A stretch of DNA of 64,000 bases from an uncultured Eubacteriales bacterium. Lineage in GTDB: Bacteria; Bacillota; Clostridia; Oscillospirales; CAG-272. Made by a program: the position numbers and the translations under genes. The DNA lies in NCBI GenBank assembly GCA_902491535.1, contig CABUHS010000008.1:1-64000 (forward strand), read 5' to 3'. This document shows positions 9,056 through 18,484 of the stretch, one piece after another. The stretch's first letter is position 1; each line of letters opens with the position of its first letter. The notes beneath the pieces are model-generated. The model was given only the letters and a program-made list of their open reading frames with translations. It ran no database searches and was not told where the DNA came from.

Positions 9056-9220
9056 TTTAATTATACCTCCAAAATCGTGGTAAACCGGAACCATCCGGCT
9101 TCGCGGCAGAGCCGCGTAAACGGGAGATTAAAGATTTTCCCCCTCCCACGCTGCCGGCGGAAAACCGCGCGGCTGACCGCCGCATGTCCGCATTTGCGGA
9201 ATAAGCGGTCTTGTGACAGT

Positions 9221-9850
9221 TTAAATCTGCAGCGGCTCGACCTCGTCAGAGGACAGCTCGACAGGTGTGTCGCGTCCGAACATAGACGCCATGACCTTTA
9301 TCTTCTTGTTGTCCTCGGAGATCTCTTCGACAACTCCGATGAAATCCTTCAGGAATCCGGAGGTTATCTTTACGCTGTCTCCGACCTTAAAGTCGAGTTT
9401 GATGAGTTCCTTTTCCTCAAGCTCGCCGATTGCCGCCACCTCAGCTTCGGTAAGCGGAACAGGTCTCGAGCCGGGACCTACAAAGCCTGTGACTCCGCGG
9501 ATATTGCGGACTACATGCCATGTCTCATCGTTCATGATCATTTTTACGAAAACATACGAAGGGAAGATCTTTTCCTCGATTATCTTTTCGGGTTCGGGGA
9601 TCTTCGTTTCTGCTTCTTCGTTTTCCGCGTCCGAAGTGTCCGTGAGATATTCATCGGACGGAACGGCAGACTTGTCTTCGGATTCCTTTACGACCTTGCG
9701 TACCGGAATTTTTACGTCGGTAATAACGTTTTGCAGACTTCTGTTTTCGATGATCTTTTCAAGATTTGCTTTTACTTTGTTTTCATATCCTGCATAAGTA
9801 TGGGCAATATACCATCTTATTTCAGGTGTCGAATCGCTGAAATCACTCAT
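9221..9850 (-). CDS. nusG: Transcription termination/antitermination factor NusG
   Basis: The 209-residue protein has the NusG N-terminal domain (RWYIAHTYAGYENKVKANLEK), the conserved VRNIRGVTGFVG segment and a C-terminal KOW domain (KVGDSVKITSGFLKDFIGVVEE). An acidic insert of about 35 residues (roughly 60-95) inside the N-terminal domain makes it longer than the usual 175-180. NusG binds RNA polymerase and links it to ribosomes or Rho. It lies between secE and rplK, the standard order. Confidence 0.96.
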   Translation of the reverse strand: MSDFSDSTPEIRWYIAHTYAGYENKVKANLEKIIENRSLQNVITDVKIPVRKVVKESEDKSAVPSDEYLTDTSDAENEEAETKIPEPEKIIEEKIFPSYVFVKMIMNDETWHVVRNIRGVTGFVGPGSRPVPLTEAEVAAIGELEEKELIKLDFKVGDSVKITSGFLKDFIGVVEEISEDNKKIKVMASMFGRDTPVELSSDEVEPLQI

Positions 9851-9864
9851 TATTATTCACCGGA

Positions 9865-10149
9865 TTATATCAGCGAGGCAAGCCATGAAAGCAGGTGTGA
9901 GAAACCGAAATCTACTACTGCAACTGCTGCGCCGACAAGAAGTATGCTTACGATAACGACAACAGTGCTGTGGAAAGTCTGCTCACGGCTGTACCAAACG
10001 ATCTTCTTCAGTTCGCTTTTGTATTCGCGGAGAGATTTTGCGAGACGTTCTTTGAGAGAAGGCTTTTTGACCTTATCCGCTTTTTTATCCGTCTTTTTAT
10101 CGGATTTTACGGCAGTCTCGGTCTCGACCTTTTTTTCAATATCGGACAT
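9865..10149 (-). CDS. secE: Preprotein translocase subunit SecE
   Basis: The 94-residue protein has a Lys/Asp-rich cytoplasmic N-terminus, the conserved RLAKSLREYKSELKKIVW amphipathic segment and one C-terminal membrane helix (VVVIVSILLVGAAVAVVDFGF). SecE clamps the SecY channel. Its place between rpmG and nusG supports the call despite the low conservation of the N-terminus. Confidence 0.93.
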   Translation of the reverse strand: MSDIEKKVETETAVKSDKKTDKKADKVKKPSLKERLAKSLREYKSELKKIVWYSREQTFHSTVVVIVSILLVGAAVAVVDFGFSHLLSWLASLI

Positions 10150-10160
10150 CCGGGACCTCC

Positions 10161-10310
10161 TTATTTTGTTTCTTTATGAACAGTGTGCTTGCGGCAGAAG
10201 CGGCAGTACTTGTTTATCTCAAGTCTGTCGGGATCGTTCTTTTTGTTCTTCATTGTGTCATAGTTGCGTTGTTTGCATTCACTGCACGCGAGTGTGACTT
10301 TGACTCTCAT
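10161..10310 (-). CDS. rpmG: 50S ribosomal protein L33 (zinc-type)
   Basis: The 49-residue protein, read directly from the sequence, begins [17 protein letters not shown] and has a second Cys pair, YCRFCRKH. The four cysteines (CSEC and CRFC) are the zinc ribbon of the C+ form of L33. It is the first gene of the rpmG-secE-nusG-rplK-rplA operon; its stop is 11 bp before the secE start. Confidence 0.96.
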   Translation of the reverse strand: MRVKVTLACSECKQRNYDTMKNKKNDPDRLEINKYCRFCRKHTVHKETK

Positions 10311-10477
10311 ATTACTTGTCCTTTCCTTTCCTCGCGGTATCTGCCTTGGGGAGTCGCAGTCTGCCTGACGCCTGCGGTGATACCTCCGAAAAAATAGATA
10401 AAAAATATCTCCCTCTTTAGCGGAAAGCGCTGATGTACGGAACGCACAACAAAAAAACCTCCCGCTGAGGTATGTCT

Positions 10478-10506
10478 ATGATACCATAAATATGAAGACG
10501 TGTCAA
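10478..10506 (-). promoter_or_regulatory. Sigma-A promoter of the rpmG operon
   Basis: On the minus strand TTGACA (10501-10506) and TATCAT (10478-10483) are separated by exactly 17 bp. Right after the expected start point the RNA would form CCTC-GAGG followed by seven T (10451-10470), a short hairpin that could pause or end transcription early. Confidence 0.85.
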
Positions 10507-10550
10507 TACTTTTTTGAAATCTTTCGGAGGTTTTTATATATATTGAAAGA

Positions 10551-10590
10551 TGCGAAAGCCTCCGGACGTTTCCGTCCGGAGGCTTTGAAG
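10551..10590 (-). terminator. Terminator of the blaI-blaR1-like operon
   Basis: GCCTCCGGACG pairs perfectly with CGTCCGGAGGC over 11 bp around a GAAA-type loop, followed on the minus strand by TTTCGCATCTTT. Confidence 0.75.
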
Positions 10591-10659
10591 TTCGGTTTTT
10601 ACTGAAGATCGGTATTGTGTTAAGAAAATGTAAAATTACGGTTAATGCTTCTTAACACT

Positions 10660-13600
10660 TCATTTCTGGACCGACATTATTTTTGAAGTGACCGTCTCTC
10701 CCGTGCTTTTGCTTATATAAGTGATCTCTACGGTCTGTTTGTCTATCATCTTTGCTTCGGTGATCGGGAGATCGGAGTCGATCATGTCGCTGTTGTCGTA
10801 CGGGAAACGCGCTATTTCCATATCATGATTAAACATATAGTGTTGTACGATAAAGTTTCCGTCATCATTTGATTCGAGAGTTAACGAGTAGAACTCATAT
10901 TCTCCGACAACATTGGTAAGCCAACCGGAAAGTTCCAGATCCGGTATCTGGCTGTAACTTGTTTCAACGGCACAGTAGAGAGTTCTGCGGGCTGAAAGTC
11001 CTGTGCCTTCCTGAATCCATATTTTCAGAACATACCAATCGGGATATTCGCCGATTTTTTCGATGTGCGGCATATGAACGAGATTCGTTTCCGAAAAGGT
11101 TGAACCTGAATCATAGGCGTAGACAAAGAAGTTATAGGTGCCGTTTGGATTTTCTGATACTTCATATTTGGATCCGGTTTCGAGTTCTTCGTACTGAATG
11201 ACATTTTTTTTGCCTGTCGGCACTATTGATACAAGCTGAGCTGATGTTTTTCCGTCGTTTTCGATGCGTTTGAATACATAGCGGAAGTTGCCTATATATT
11301 CCTCTGATCCGGAATATATTCCGCCGCCTTCATAGATCTCAGCATCTGCCGTGGCTGTCATATCTCCGTTCTGCTCGGAAATCGTTATCTTCGGGTTTAA
11401 ATACTGACTCGGATGCTTCTGATCCTGATACCAGTAATCTGTTGCAAGAGGGAAGTTGTACACGCCTTCGCTCTCGTTCCATGCGGCGTTCTTCTTCAGA
11501 TCGTATTTCAGTATCTTATCAGCAAATGCTCCGAGATAGGTTTTTACTGCGTCTCTGAGCTGCTCTTCGGTAAAAGTCATAAAATCGAGGGAGTAGTCTT
11601 CAACATAGTTTTTATGGACCATCAGCTGGCAGTAGTATATAGCGCGGTTTGCGTCCTCTTCGGAAATGTCCTCTTCTGTGTTTGTGATATATCCGGGGAG
11701 CAGATTTATCGCTTCGGTCACATCGGACATGAAGTCGGAATCCAGAATGTATCCGCCTGTATCGAAATCAAAGATCGTTCCGAATCTGTCGGCGAAAAGC
11801 ACATCGGGAAAGCTGAAAAGATACATCATATCTTCGTCTTTTCCGGGATCCGGAAGACCGGTATCTGCATATACGGGCATGCAGGAGAGTCCGCACAGCT
11901 CGCGGTACATTGTGTACACCTGTTCATCTGCGTATCTCCACGAGATCTCGAAGCTGTCGAATTTTGATTTTAGTGCCCCCTTGTCAAAACTGCCCGAATC
12001 GTGATTCTCTCCGTCTATGGTGACATCGTATGCTGTCGCATACGCTCCGCTGCCGTATGTATAGTTCTTCGATGTTCCGCTGCTGTTTTCGGTTGAAAGT
12101 ACGGTGGAGGATATCAGGCGGCCACGTTCATCGTAGCTGTAGGTGACGGTCTGGAAAGGATCTTTTATCTCTGTCGGCTTTCCGCCGCTGCTGTAGGATG
12201 CGTTCGATACGATTGTTGAGGACAGGGAATCTCCCTCATAGATCACCGACGTCTTTGACACGGGACTGCCGTTTTTATTGAGTTCAAATGTGATATTTTC
12301 GGTCACGTCGTTTGTCGAGCGGGGATCGTGCGATATGCTTTTTACAGATACAAGATTGCCTCCGCTATAAGCAAGATCATATTCAACGCGGGATTCTCCG
12401 TATTCCGTGACGGACACCTTGTGCTGCAGACCGCTCTCGTCTGTATAGCCGCTGTTTACCGTTTTCCAGAAGTTTTCTCCGTAGCGGTGGGAATAGCAGC
12501 GGCTTCCGGATGCATCCGATTGGTGGATACGGTTCGGAACAAGCTCGCCATCATTTTCGTACTGAAATACCTCATGGCGCACGCTTATATCTTCGGTTGC
12601 CTCATTGCGTCCGAATGTGGTTTCGGTGAAAAATTTTTTTTGAATGTCTCTGTCAATACGTGTTGTTGTTATCCTTCCGAGATCGGCGATCCTGTTTCCA
12701 TCCTTGTCAGTGAGCGTTGCGCCGTCATCTCCGAGTGCATAGGTGTTGTAGACCGGGTCGTACTCAAACCATACCTGGCTTAAATATTCTGAAGCGCCAT
12801 AGGGATCATACTTTATATATGAAGGAACAAGATATTTTTTCTCGCTGTCCGATATAGGTGAATTTCCGCCTATAACAGCTCCGACGCTTGTGCATGCCGC
12901 GAACGTTCCCGCAGCCATGATCACCGCGAGACTGAGCGCGACCATGCCGCGCCCGCGGTGTTTTTTCGTTGTGTCAAAAATGTTCATGAATCTCTCCTTT
13001 ACTGCGCGCCGTTTTTCTTTTCCGGTGCGCGGGTCAAGCTGCGCGAGCAGGGGAGTCTTTGTTCCGACAGTGCTGCGCAGCACTGCTATCATCGTTTCGC
13101 CGTAGGATATACGGTCGTCGCTTGAAAATCCTGCCGTTACGAGTTCGTCGCAGGACAGTTCAAGCTCTGCTATACACCGCGAAGCCGCCGCGCGTACCGC
13201 GGGATTGTACCAGTGCATAGACTGGGCGATCAGACAGAGAAGCTGAGTGCGCAGATCGCCCCTTTTGAAGTGGGTAAGCTCATGTGCGAGTACGGCGCGC
13301 AGACCTGCTTCATTTCCTTTTATAAGAAGATCAAGCTCGGGCAAAAGTACCGTCGGGCGGAGGAATCCGCAGAGCATAGCACCCTGAGTTTTCGGCGCGA
13401 ACATGAGGCGCGGAGCCTTATCCTCGGGGATATCAAGCTCGCGGCATACCGAGAGGTAAACACGCTTAGTCTCGCCGTCGGCAGGACGGATAATGCCGAG
13501 TCTTTCCATGCGTCTGAGCCGTCTGATATAAAAGCGGTATACCGCTATGCGCGAAAGCAGTACGGTTACCGAAACCGTTACGATTATGACCGCGGTCAGA

Positions 13601-14244
13601 ACTATTGCGAGTTTCCCGACGGTATTGGCAGTGACGTTTCTTCCGATATCTCCGGCGCGTTTGCCTGCGCTCAGAACCGCTTCGGCGCTGTTTTGCAGCA
13701 TGGCCTGAAATCTTATGCTTTTTATCTCCGACGCCGGGGCATCAGATGAGGGGTTTTGGGTGCCGTCCTGTACGGACGGTCTTTGTGATATCTGACCGGT
13801 CTGCACAGAGGAGGGAAGATTTCCTGACGTATGGTTTTCCTGCGGCTCGCCTGAGGTCTGATCTGACGCTGTCCCGCTGTGCGCAGGATCTGTCTGCGTA
13901 CCCGCAAAGTTGTTTTCTGAGTTGTTTCCCGGATCGTTTTCCGAGCTGTTTTCCGATCTGTTAACTGAGGATATTACCATGTCCGGCCGGATGATATCAG
14001 CGACCGAATCCGCCGCTCTGCCGATCTGCGGTGCTGAAAATACTGCGAGCGCCAGAGGAGCGCACAGCGATATTATCGCGATCTTCCACACTGTAAAACG
14101 GCTTTTTGCAGTGAATTTTAAGTTCATTTTGCGGCGCATGACAAGAAGCACCGCTATGATAGCTGTCATTGCGAGCATCTGCGCGCCTTCGGCGATCAGT
14201 GCCGCCGTCAGCTTTTCGGTGAGGCTGTCTGTAAATCCTGTCAT
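10660..14244 (-). CDS. BlaR1/MecR1-type M56 metallopeptidase sensor with a large YD-repeat-like C-terminus
   Basis: This 1194-residue membrane protein has N-terminal hydrophobic segments (about 20-37, 52-72 and 210-232). An Asn/Ser/Gln-rich insert (about 95-175) follows the second. The M56 peptidase core has HELTH at about 321 and a second ELELSCDELV motif near 360; these are the zinc ligands and catalytic Glu of the BlaR1 protease. A further membrane segment spans about 434-452. The remaining 740 residues are probably extracytoplasmic. They contain YD/RHS-like motifs (VTYSYDERGRLISS, RVEYDLAYSGGNLVSV) and none of the penicillin-binding serine motifs of BlaR1. It pairs with a BlaI-type repressor, so it is probably a signal-triggered protease that inactivates it. 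The signal is unlikely to be a beta-lactam. Start ATG has GGAG upstream. Confidence 0.8.
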   Translation of the reverse strand: MTGFTDSLTEKLTAALIAEGAQMLAMTAIIAVLLVMRRKMNLKFTAKSRFTVWKIAIISLCAPLALAVFSAPQIGRAADSVADIIRPDMVISSVNRSENSSENDPGNNSENNFAGTQTDPAHSGTASDQTSGEPQENHTSGNLPSSVQTGQISQRPSVQDGTQNPSSDAPASEIKSIRFQAMLQNSAEAVLSAGKRAGDIGRNVTANTVGKLAIVLTAVIIVTVSVTVLLSRIAVYRFYIRRLRRMERLGIIRPADGETKRVYLSVCRELDIPEDKAPRLMFAPKTQGAMLCGFLRPTVLLPELDLLIKGNEAGLRAVLAHELTHFKRGDLRTQLLCLIAQSMHWYNPAVRAAASRCIAELELSCDELVTAGFSSDDRISYGETMIAVLRSTVGTKTPLLAQLDPRTGKEKRRAVKERFMNIFDTTKKHRGRGMVALSLAVIMAAGTFAACTSVGAVIGGNSPISDSEKKYLVPSYIKYDPYGASEYLSQVWFEYDPVYNTYALGDDGATLTDKDGNRIADLGRITTTRIDRDIQKKFFTETTFGRNEATEDISVRHEVFQYENDGELVPNRIHQSDASGSRCYSHRYGENFWKTVNSGYTDESGLQHKVSVTEYGESRVEYDLAYSGGNLVSVKSISHDPRSTNDVTENITFELNKNGSPVSKTSVIYEGDSLSSTIVSNASYSSGGKPTEIKDPFQTVTYSYDERGRLISSTVLSTENSSGTSKNYTYGSGAYATAYDVTIDGENHDSGSFDKGALKSKFDSFEISWRYADEQVYTMYRELCGLSCMPVYADTGLPDPGKDEDMMYLFSFPDVLFADRFGTIFDFDTGGYILDSDFMSDVTEAINLLPGYITNTEEDISEEDANRAIYYCQLMVHKNYVEDYSLDFMTFTEEQLRDAVKTYLGAFADKILKYDLKKNAAWNESEGVYNFPLATDYWYQDQKHPSQYLNPKITISEQNGDMTATADAEIYEGGGIYSGSEEYIGNFRYVFKRIENDGKTSAQLVSIVPTGKKNVIQYEELETGSKYEVSENPNGTYNFFVYAYDSGSTFSETNLVHMPHIEKIGEYPDWYVLKIWIQEGTGLSARRTLYCAVETSYSQIPDLELSGWLTNVVGEYEFYSLTLESNDDGNFIVQHYMFNHDMEIARFPYDNSDMIDSDLPITEAKMIDKQTVEITYISKSTGETVTSKIMSVQK

Positions 14245-14496
14245 AATAATCTCCGTTCAGCCACTCTCTAGCGGCTTTGATATTTTGATATCGTATAATA
14301 TGAGATCCGTATTGTTCGAAAAGACGGAATATTCCCGTCTGCATTGCCGCGATGCAGTGCAATACCTCCGTGCGTCACATGTGCCTTTCCGGTTCATGCG
14401 GTATTGCGGATCGCTTTCCGTCTGCATGGCAGCATCGGAAGCGTAATATCAGAGGTTGTGCGGCGCATCTGTGCATGCCGCGGAGTCGGTGCGGAA

Positions 14497-14916
14497 TCAG
14501 TTTCCGCCCTTAAGCTCGCTGCGCTTGCGCTCGATGATCTGATCAAGCTCGTCGATGTCCTCGCTCGTGAGAGTATCTGAATCAATGAGCGAGGCGATCA
14601 TCATCCGCAGCGAGCCTCCGGTGCGGCTCGCAAGCGCGCGGGATTCCGCGTCTATATAGGTACGCTCGTTGATAACAGGTGAATACAGGAAGCTGTATCC
14701 GCTTTTATCGGCTGATACGAATCCGCCTTCCTCGAGTCTCTTGAGCAGCACATGAGCGGTCTGAGTCTTCCAGCTCCGCGTGGCGGAGAGCTTCTCGACG
14801 ATCTCCGATACCTTCAGCGGCTCGCCTGCGTTCCAAAGAACACGCATGATGTCCAGCTCCGCATCTGCAAGTCTGTCAAATCCCATTCCCGAAAAATTGT
14901 TTTTCTTTTGTCTCAT
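14497..14916 (-). CDS. BlaI/MecI-family winged-helix repressor
   Basis: The 139-residue protein begins with the family pattern LADAELDIMRVLWNAGEPLKVSEIVEKL and has a recognition helix region, WKTQTAHVLLKRLEEGG. The C-terminal dimerisation helices (SLRMMIASLIDSD, DIDELDQIIERKR) contain the region that BlaR1-type proteases cut in relatives. It probably represses its own operon through the GACA-n3-TGTC dyads upstream. It is followed after about 250 bp by the peptidase sensor gene. Confidence 0.9.
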   Translation of the reverse strand: MRQKKNNFSGMGFDRLADAELDIMRVLWNAGEPLKVSEIVEKLSATRSWKTQTAHVLLKRLEEGGFVSADKSGYSFLYSPVINERTYIDAESRALASRTGGSLRMMIASLIDSDTLTSEDIDELDQIIERKRSELKGGN

Positions 14917-14961
14917 TGTATATACCCTTATTTCCTTTGTCTGTTTTCACGTGAAATCATC

Positions 14962-15045
14962 GACAAATTGTCTTGGGCTTTGGCCTGAAGCTGTCAGACA
15001 TTTTGTCTACGGTTACATTATAGCAAACCTTAGACATTTTGTCAA
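14962..15045 (-). promoter_or_regulatory. Promoter with three BlaI-type operator dyads
   Basis: A sigma-A promoter reads TTGACA (15040-15045), 17 bp, TATAAT (15017-15022) on the minus strand. Three 11-bp dyads of the form GACA-n3-TGTC lie at 14962-14972, 14997-15007 and 15033-15043. One overlaps the -35 box and two lie at or after the start point. BlaI repressors in other species bind TACA/TGTA-type dyads, so these are the likely autoregulatory sites. Confidence 0.85.
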
Positions 15046-15146
15046 CACTTTTTGCAAAAAAATAAATAAAAAATTTTTGAGGGTACGGAGTGGTATTTCG
15101 TGACGGTATATAGGCCATAAAATATAGTTTACAAAAATGCCACAAA

Positions 15147-15183
15147 TCATAAATTGACCAAACGGTCAATTTATGATAATATA
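15147..15183 (+). promoter_or_regulatory. TetR operator overlapping the promoter
   Basis: A perfect 14-bp inverted repeat (ATCATAAATTGACC, spacer AAAC, GGTCAATTTATGAT) at 15147-15178 covers the whole region between -35 TTGACC (15155-15160) and -10 TAATAT (15178-15183), which have a 17-bp spacer. Binding of the dimer would block polymerase, so the TetR gene just downstream probably represses itself and the antiporter. Confidence 0.88.
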
Positions 15184-15216
15184 GCCGTACAGTGAAGTAA
15201 TTACATGGGGGTATTT

Positions 15217-15828
15217 ATGAAACGAACCGAGAGGACAGAGCTTACGGTATCAAAAATACTGGAAGCGGCATTGGAGGAATTCGGTGCAAACGGTTATGCC
15301 GGAGGAACGGTCAACGGAATTTGCAGAAGGGGAATCAATAAGGGGCTTATCTATCACAACTTTAAAGACAAAGACGAGCTTTATCTTGTATGCCTGGACG
15401 TCAGCTGCAAAAAACTGGTCAAACTTTTTGAAGAAAGCGGCTGTACCTTCGATCAGCTTCAATATATGAAGCTTCGTCTGCACTTTTTTACGGAATGCCC
15501 AAACGAAGCGCACATTTTCTTTGAAGCGATCTTGCAGCCGCAGGAAAAATTACTTGACAGGATACAACAGATATTACAGCCCTTTGAAGAGATCAACGAG
15601 AAATTTTACCGTTCCGTCATTTCCGGGATCAAGCTGCGGGACGGAATTACGGAGGAGGATGCCGTCGATTATTTCCGCTTTATGCAGCGTATGTTCAACG
15701 GATATTTCAGCAGCTCGGCATACAGATATATGTCACCTGACGAGCAGATCAGAGAACACGAAACGAATCTTTCAAAAATGCTTGACTTCATGCTGTACGG
15801 GATTGCCGAGGGAGGTATGAAAAAATGA
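15217..15828 (+). CDS. TetR/AcrR-family transcriptional regulator
   Basis: A 203-residue regulator with the N-terminal helix-turn-helix pattern VSKILEAALEEFGANGYAGGTVNGICRRGINKGLIYHNFKDKDELY. The C-terminal ligand domain is not diagnostic. The start at 15217 (MKRTERTEL) is preferred over 15205 because GGGGG lies seven bases before it. It sits directly after a perfect palindromic operator and its stop overlaps the start of the antiporter gene (ATGA). It is therefore the likely repressor of a two-gene operon, with a ligand probably related to the exported ion or drug. Confidence 0.88.
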   Translation: MKRTERTELTVSKILEAALEEFGANGYAGGTVNGICRRGINKGLIYHNFKDKDELYLVCLDVSCKKLVKLFEESGCTFDQLQYMKLRLHFFTECPNEAHIFFEAILQPQEKLLDRIQQILQPFEEINEKFYRSVISGIKLRDGITEEDAVDYFRFMQRMFNGYFSSSAYRYMSPDEQIREHETNLSKMLDFMLYGIAEGGMKK

Positions 15829-17038
15829 TGCAGCTATTGAGATGGATCATAGTACTGGCGACGGCGGCACTTTTCGGGAAGCTGGTTTCAAAGCTCAGGA
15901 TGCCGTCTATATTGGGATGGCTTGTTGTCGGTATGATCTTCGGACCGCATGCGCTCGGACTGATGCCGCAGTATGTCCTTGATGCAGAATGGTATAAGAC
16001 TGTTATTATGTGGATGCAGTGCGCGTTCGGACTGATGCTCGGAACCGAGCTTGTGTGGAAAAAGCTCAAAAACTACGGTAAAGGTCTGATCGTCACTACC
16101 GTGACGCAGTCCATTGGGACCTTTTTATTTGTAACTCTTGTATTTGCGGTCATATTTTTGTTTGCGGATATTCCGGTTTATCTCGCCTTTATTTTCGGAG
16201 GGATAGCACTGGCCACCGCTCCTGCGCCTGCACTGTCTATCGTGAATGAATTTCATGCACACGGCCCTGTAACGAATACCCTACTGCCGATGGCGGTGCT
16301 AGATGATGTGGTGGCTATCATTGTTTTCTTCACGGTCAATTCCGCCATAGCCGGTTCCGTGTCGAGCGGCTCCGTTCCGCTGTACATGATCCCTGTAATG
16401 ATTTTCCTGCCTGTCGTGATCGGCGTTATTACAGGATTTCCTGCCGGATGGCTTTTGAAAAGGGCAAAGGGACGGGCTCAGACGCTGGCTGTTCTGTTTG
16501 TCGGCATCACGCTGACGGCCGGGATCGGTTGGGTTATGAATGTGAAGGTGTTGTCGGGTATTACACTGAACTATATGCTGATGGGCGTTTCTTTTTCCGT
16601 TGTATTTACAAACACGGTGGATCAGGAGCGCCTGGAGGAAATAACACACTGTTTTCATCCGGTCCTCGCCGTCAGTCTGTGGCAGCTATCGTTGATCTCG
16701 GCGCTCCGCTTGATTATCATCTGATCATGGGGGCGGGACTGTATACGTTTATATATATTGCGGCAAGAGGAGCAGGAAAATATTTCGGGGCAAGATTCGG
16801 CGCTAAAGCGATGAAAATGCCGGATACCGTGCAAAAATATCTCGGGCTTACGCTTCTTCCGCATTCCGGAGTTTCTCTTGTATTTACCGGAATTGCCTGT
16901 TCCACTCTGGCCTCAGAGCCGGAACTTGTCAGAATCATACAGGGAACGGTTGCCGCTGCGGCTGTGATTAATGAAATTATTGCTGTAATCGCTGCAAAAA
17001 AAGGTTTTGAATTGGCGGGCGAAATTGAGAAGGCTTGA
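15825..17038 (+). pseudogene. CPA2/KefB-type cation:proton antiporter, frameshifted
   Basis: The first 285 or so residues form a multi-helix Na+/H+ exchanger domain (LRMPSILGWLVVGMIFGPHALGL, ALATAPAPALSIVNEF, AVLDDVVAIIVFF). The frame then drifts at about 16680 and stops at 16724. A second frame continues the same family without loss (VAAIVDLGAPLDYHLIMGAG, LGLTLLPHSGVSLVFTGIA) to 17038. One extra base near 16676-16682, for example CTGGTGGCA instead of CTGTGGCA, would restore a protein of about 404 residues. It is either a recent loss or a sequencing error. The DD pair in AVLDDVV is the expected ion-binding site. Confidence 0.8.
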
Positions 17039-17070
17039 CCTGCGTGTTTAAATCTTTTCCTGTATATAGA

Positions 17071-17110
17071 ACAGCGTCGGGAAAACATTTTCCCGACGCT
17101 GTCATTTTCA
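17071..17110 (+). terminator. Terminator after the antiporter gene
   Basis: ACAGCGTCGGGAAAA pairs with TTTTCCCGACGCTGT around a three-base loop, followed by CATTTTCAT. The rest of 17111-17310 shows no gene or clear structure. Confidence 0.8.
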
Positions 17111-17310
17111 TATGTAAATTATTTTCTTGCCGATTATTTCCGCCGCCGTATAGCAGATGTTATTTCCAACCTTGGACGGATAGCTTTCGGTATCCCGTCA
17201 AATGCTTTACGGGGAGTTGTTACTGATTTTCCGGAGCCTATGTGCTGAGTGTATATTTATCATACGTTTACCGTGCGCTGACCTTGCGGAGTGATCCTGC
17301 CGGAACCCAT

Positions 17311-18441
17311 TTATTTGCTCAGGTCTGTCACGCTGCAGTAGTGTCCGACGGTCTTGACGGTATCGCAGAAGCGTGAAAGCTCGGAGATCATCGCGCGTCC
17401 AGCGTCGCCTGTCTCGTCGCCCTCTATCTCGGCGAAGAAATAGTATTCCCACGCGGATTCCTTTCTCGGGCGGCTGCGCAGCGAACTCATCGAAAAGCCG
17501 TAGCTTCCGATTACCGATATTGCCTTTGCGAGAGCGCCTGCGACGTTGCTTACCGTGAATATCAGTATGAAACGGTTGTCCTTTCCGCGCGCCGATGTAT
17601 CCTCGGAGGGAGAGAATACCGCGAAGCGTGTCGTGTTGACCGAGCTTTCGTTGATATCGTGGTCGATAGCTTCAAGTCCGTATATCTCGGCGGTCTCCCT
17701 GCTTGCAATAGCCGCGGTATGGATATCCGCGTTTTCGGCGACGAGCTTTGCCGCGTCTGCTGTGCTTGAGGCCTGAACGGTCTCGAAGCCGAAGCGTCTT
17801 ATATAGTTATCGCACTGCATCAGCGCCTGCGGATGGCTTACTACCTTGCGGATATCGTCGGCGGTAGCGCCCGGAACGCACAGCAGGCTGTGAGATACGC
17901 GCAGGGTGTACATTCCGCTTACATGAAGGTTTCCGGTATACATCAGGTCTATGACCTGACCGACGTCGCCGGCGTAGCTGTTTTCGATCGGAAGCACCGC
18001 GCAGTCGCATTCGCCTGAGGTTACCGCGTCGTATGCCGCGATGAAGCCGGGGAAGCCTATCGCCTTTCCGTCCGGGAATATCCTGCGCGCGGCGATATTG
18101 GCATAAGCACCCTCGACTCCGCTGTAGGCGATGCGCATTCCTTTTGCGAGACGGTGTCTGTATCTGTCGGATATTCCGAGCATGCCGCGCATGAAGTTTA
18201 TATAGTATGCGCGGAGCGAATCGTCGGATATCAGTGCGGAGAGAGCTTCAAGCCTATCTGTGTCGCGCGCCGGATCGGAGGCAGGAAGCCCGTGCGACGC
18301 TCTGTACAGCTCCTCGTCGCGGACGGCGCGCATGCGCTCCTCGAACAGCTCTGCAATACGTCTGTCGGCGTGTGCGATCCTTGTATCTATCTCTTTCATG
18401 TCGGCTGTCGCCGCGTTTGTGCTTCGGTCGGTCGTTTCCAT
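17311..18441 (-). CDS. pheA: Bifunctional chorismate mutase / prephenate dehydratase
   Basis: A 376-residue fusion. Residues 10-95 form an AroQ-type chorismate mutase (EIDTRIAHADRRIAELFEERM). Residues 105-280 are prephenate dehydratase (RIAYSGVEGAYANIAARRIF, LPIENSYAGDVGQVIDLM, TTRFAVFS with the catalytic Thr). Residues 290-376 are a regulatory ACT domain (NRFILIFTVSNVAGALAKAISVIGSYGFSMSSLRSRP), where phenylalanine binds in relatives. It makes phenylpyruvate from chorismate. In the mutase part the usual YK-x3-GLP and D-x2-RE residues read YRASHGLP and DPARD, so a catalytic Lys and Glu are changed and mutase activity may be weak. The start at 18441 follows an AAAGGA site. The gene is preceded by a Phe/Tyr leader peptide and attenuator. 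Confidence 0.93.
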   Translation of the reverse strand: METTDRSTNAATADMKEIDTRIAHADRRIAELFEERMRAVRDEELYRASHGLPASDPARDTDRLEALSALISDDSLRAYYINFMRGMLGISDRYRHRLAKGMRIAYSGVEGAYANIAARRIFPDGKAIGFPGFIAAYDAVTSGECDCAVLPIENSYAGDVGQVIDLMYTGNLHVSGMYTLRVSHSLLCVPGATADDIRKVVSHPQALMQCDNYIRRFGFETVQASSTADAAKLVAENADIHTAAIASRETAEIYGLEAIDHDINESSVNTTRFAVFSPSEDTSARGKDNRFILIFTVSNVAGALAKAISVIGSYGFSMSSLRSRPRKESAWEYYFFAEIEGDETGDAGRAMISELSRFCDTVKTVGHYCSVTDLSK

Positions 18442-18484
18442 TTTAATTTTCCTTTCGGTATATAGCTTCAACTTAAATCAGATA

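Noticed and set aside
8489..10297. A 602-codon plus-strand ORF
   Set aside because: It lies entirely antisense to rplA, rplK, nusG, secE and rpmG, whose identities are certain; its product has no recognisable motif.
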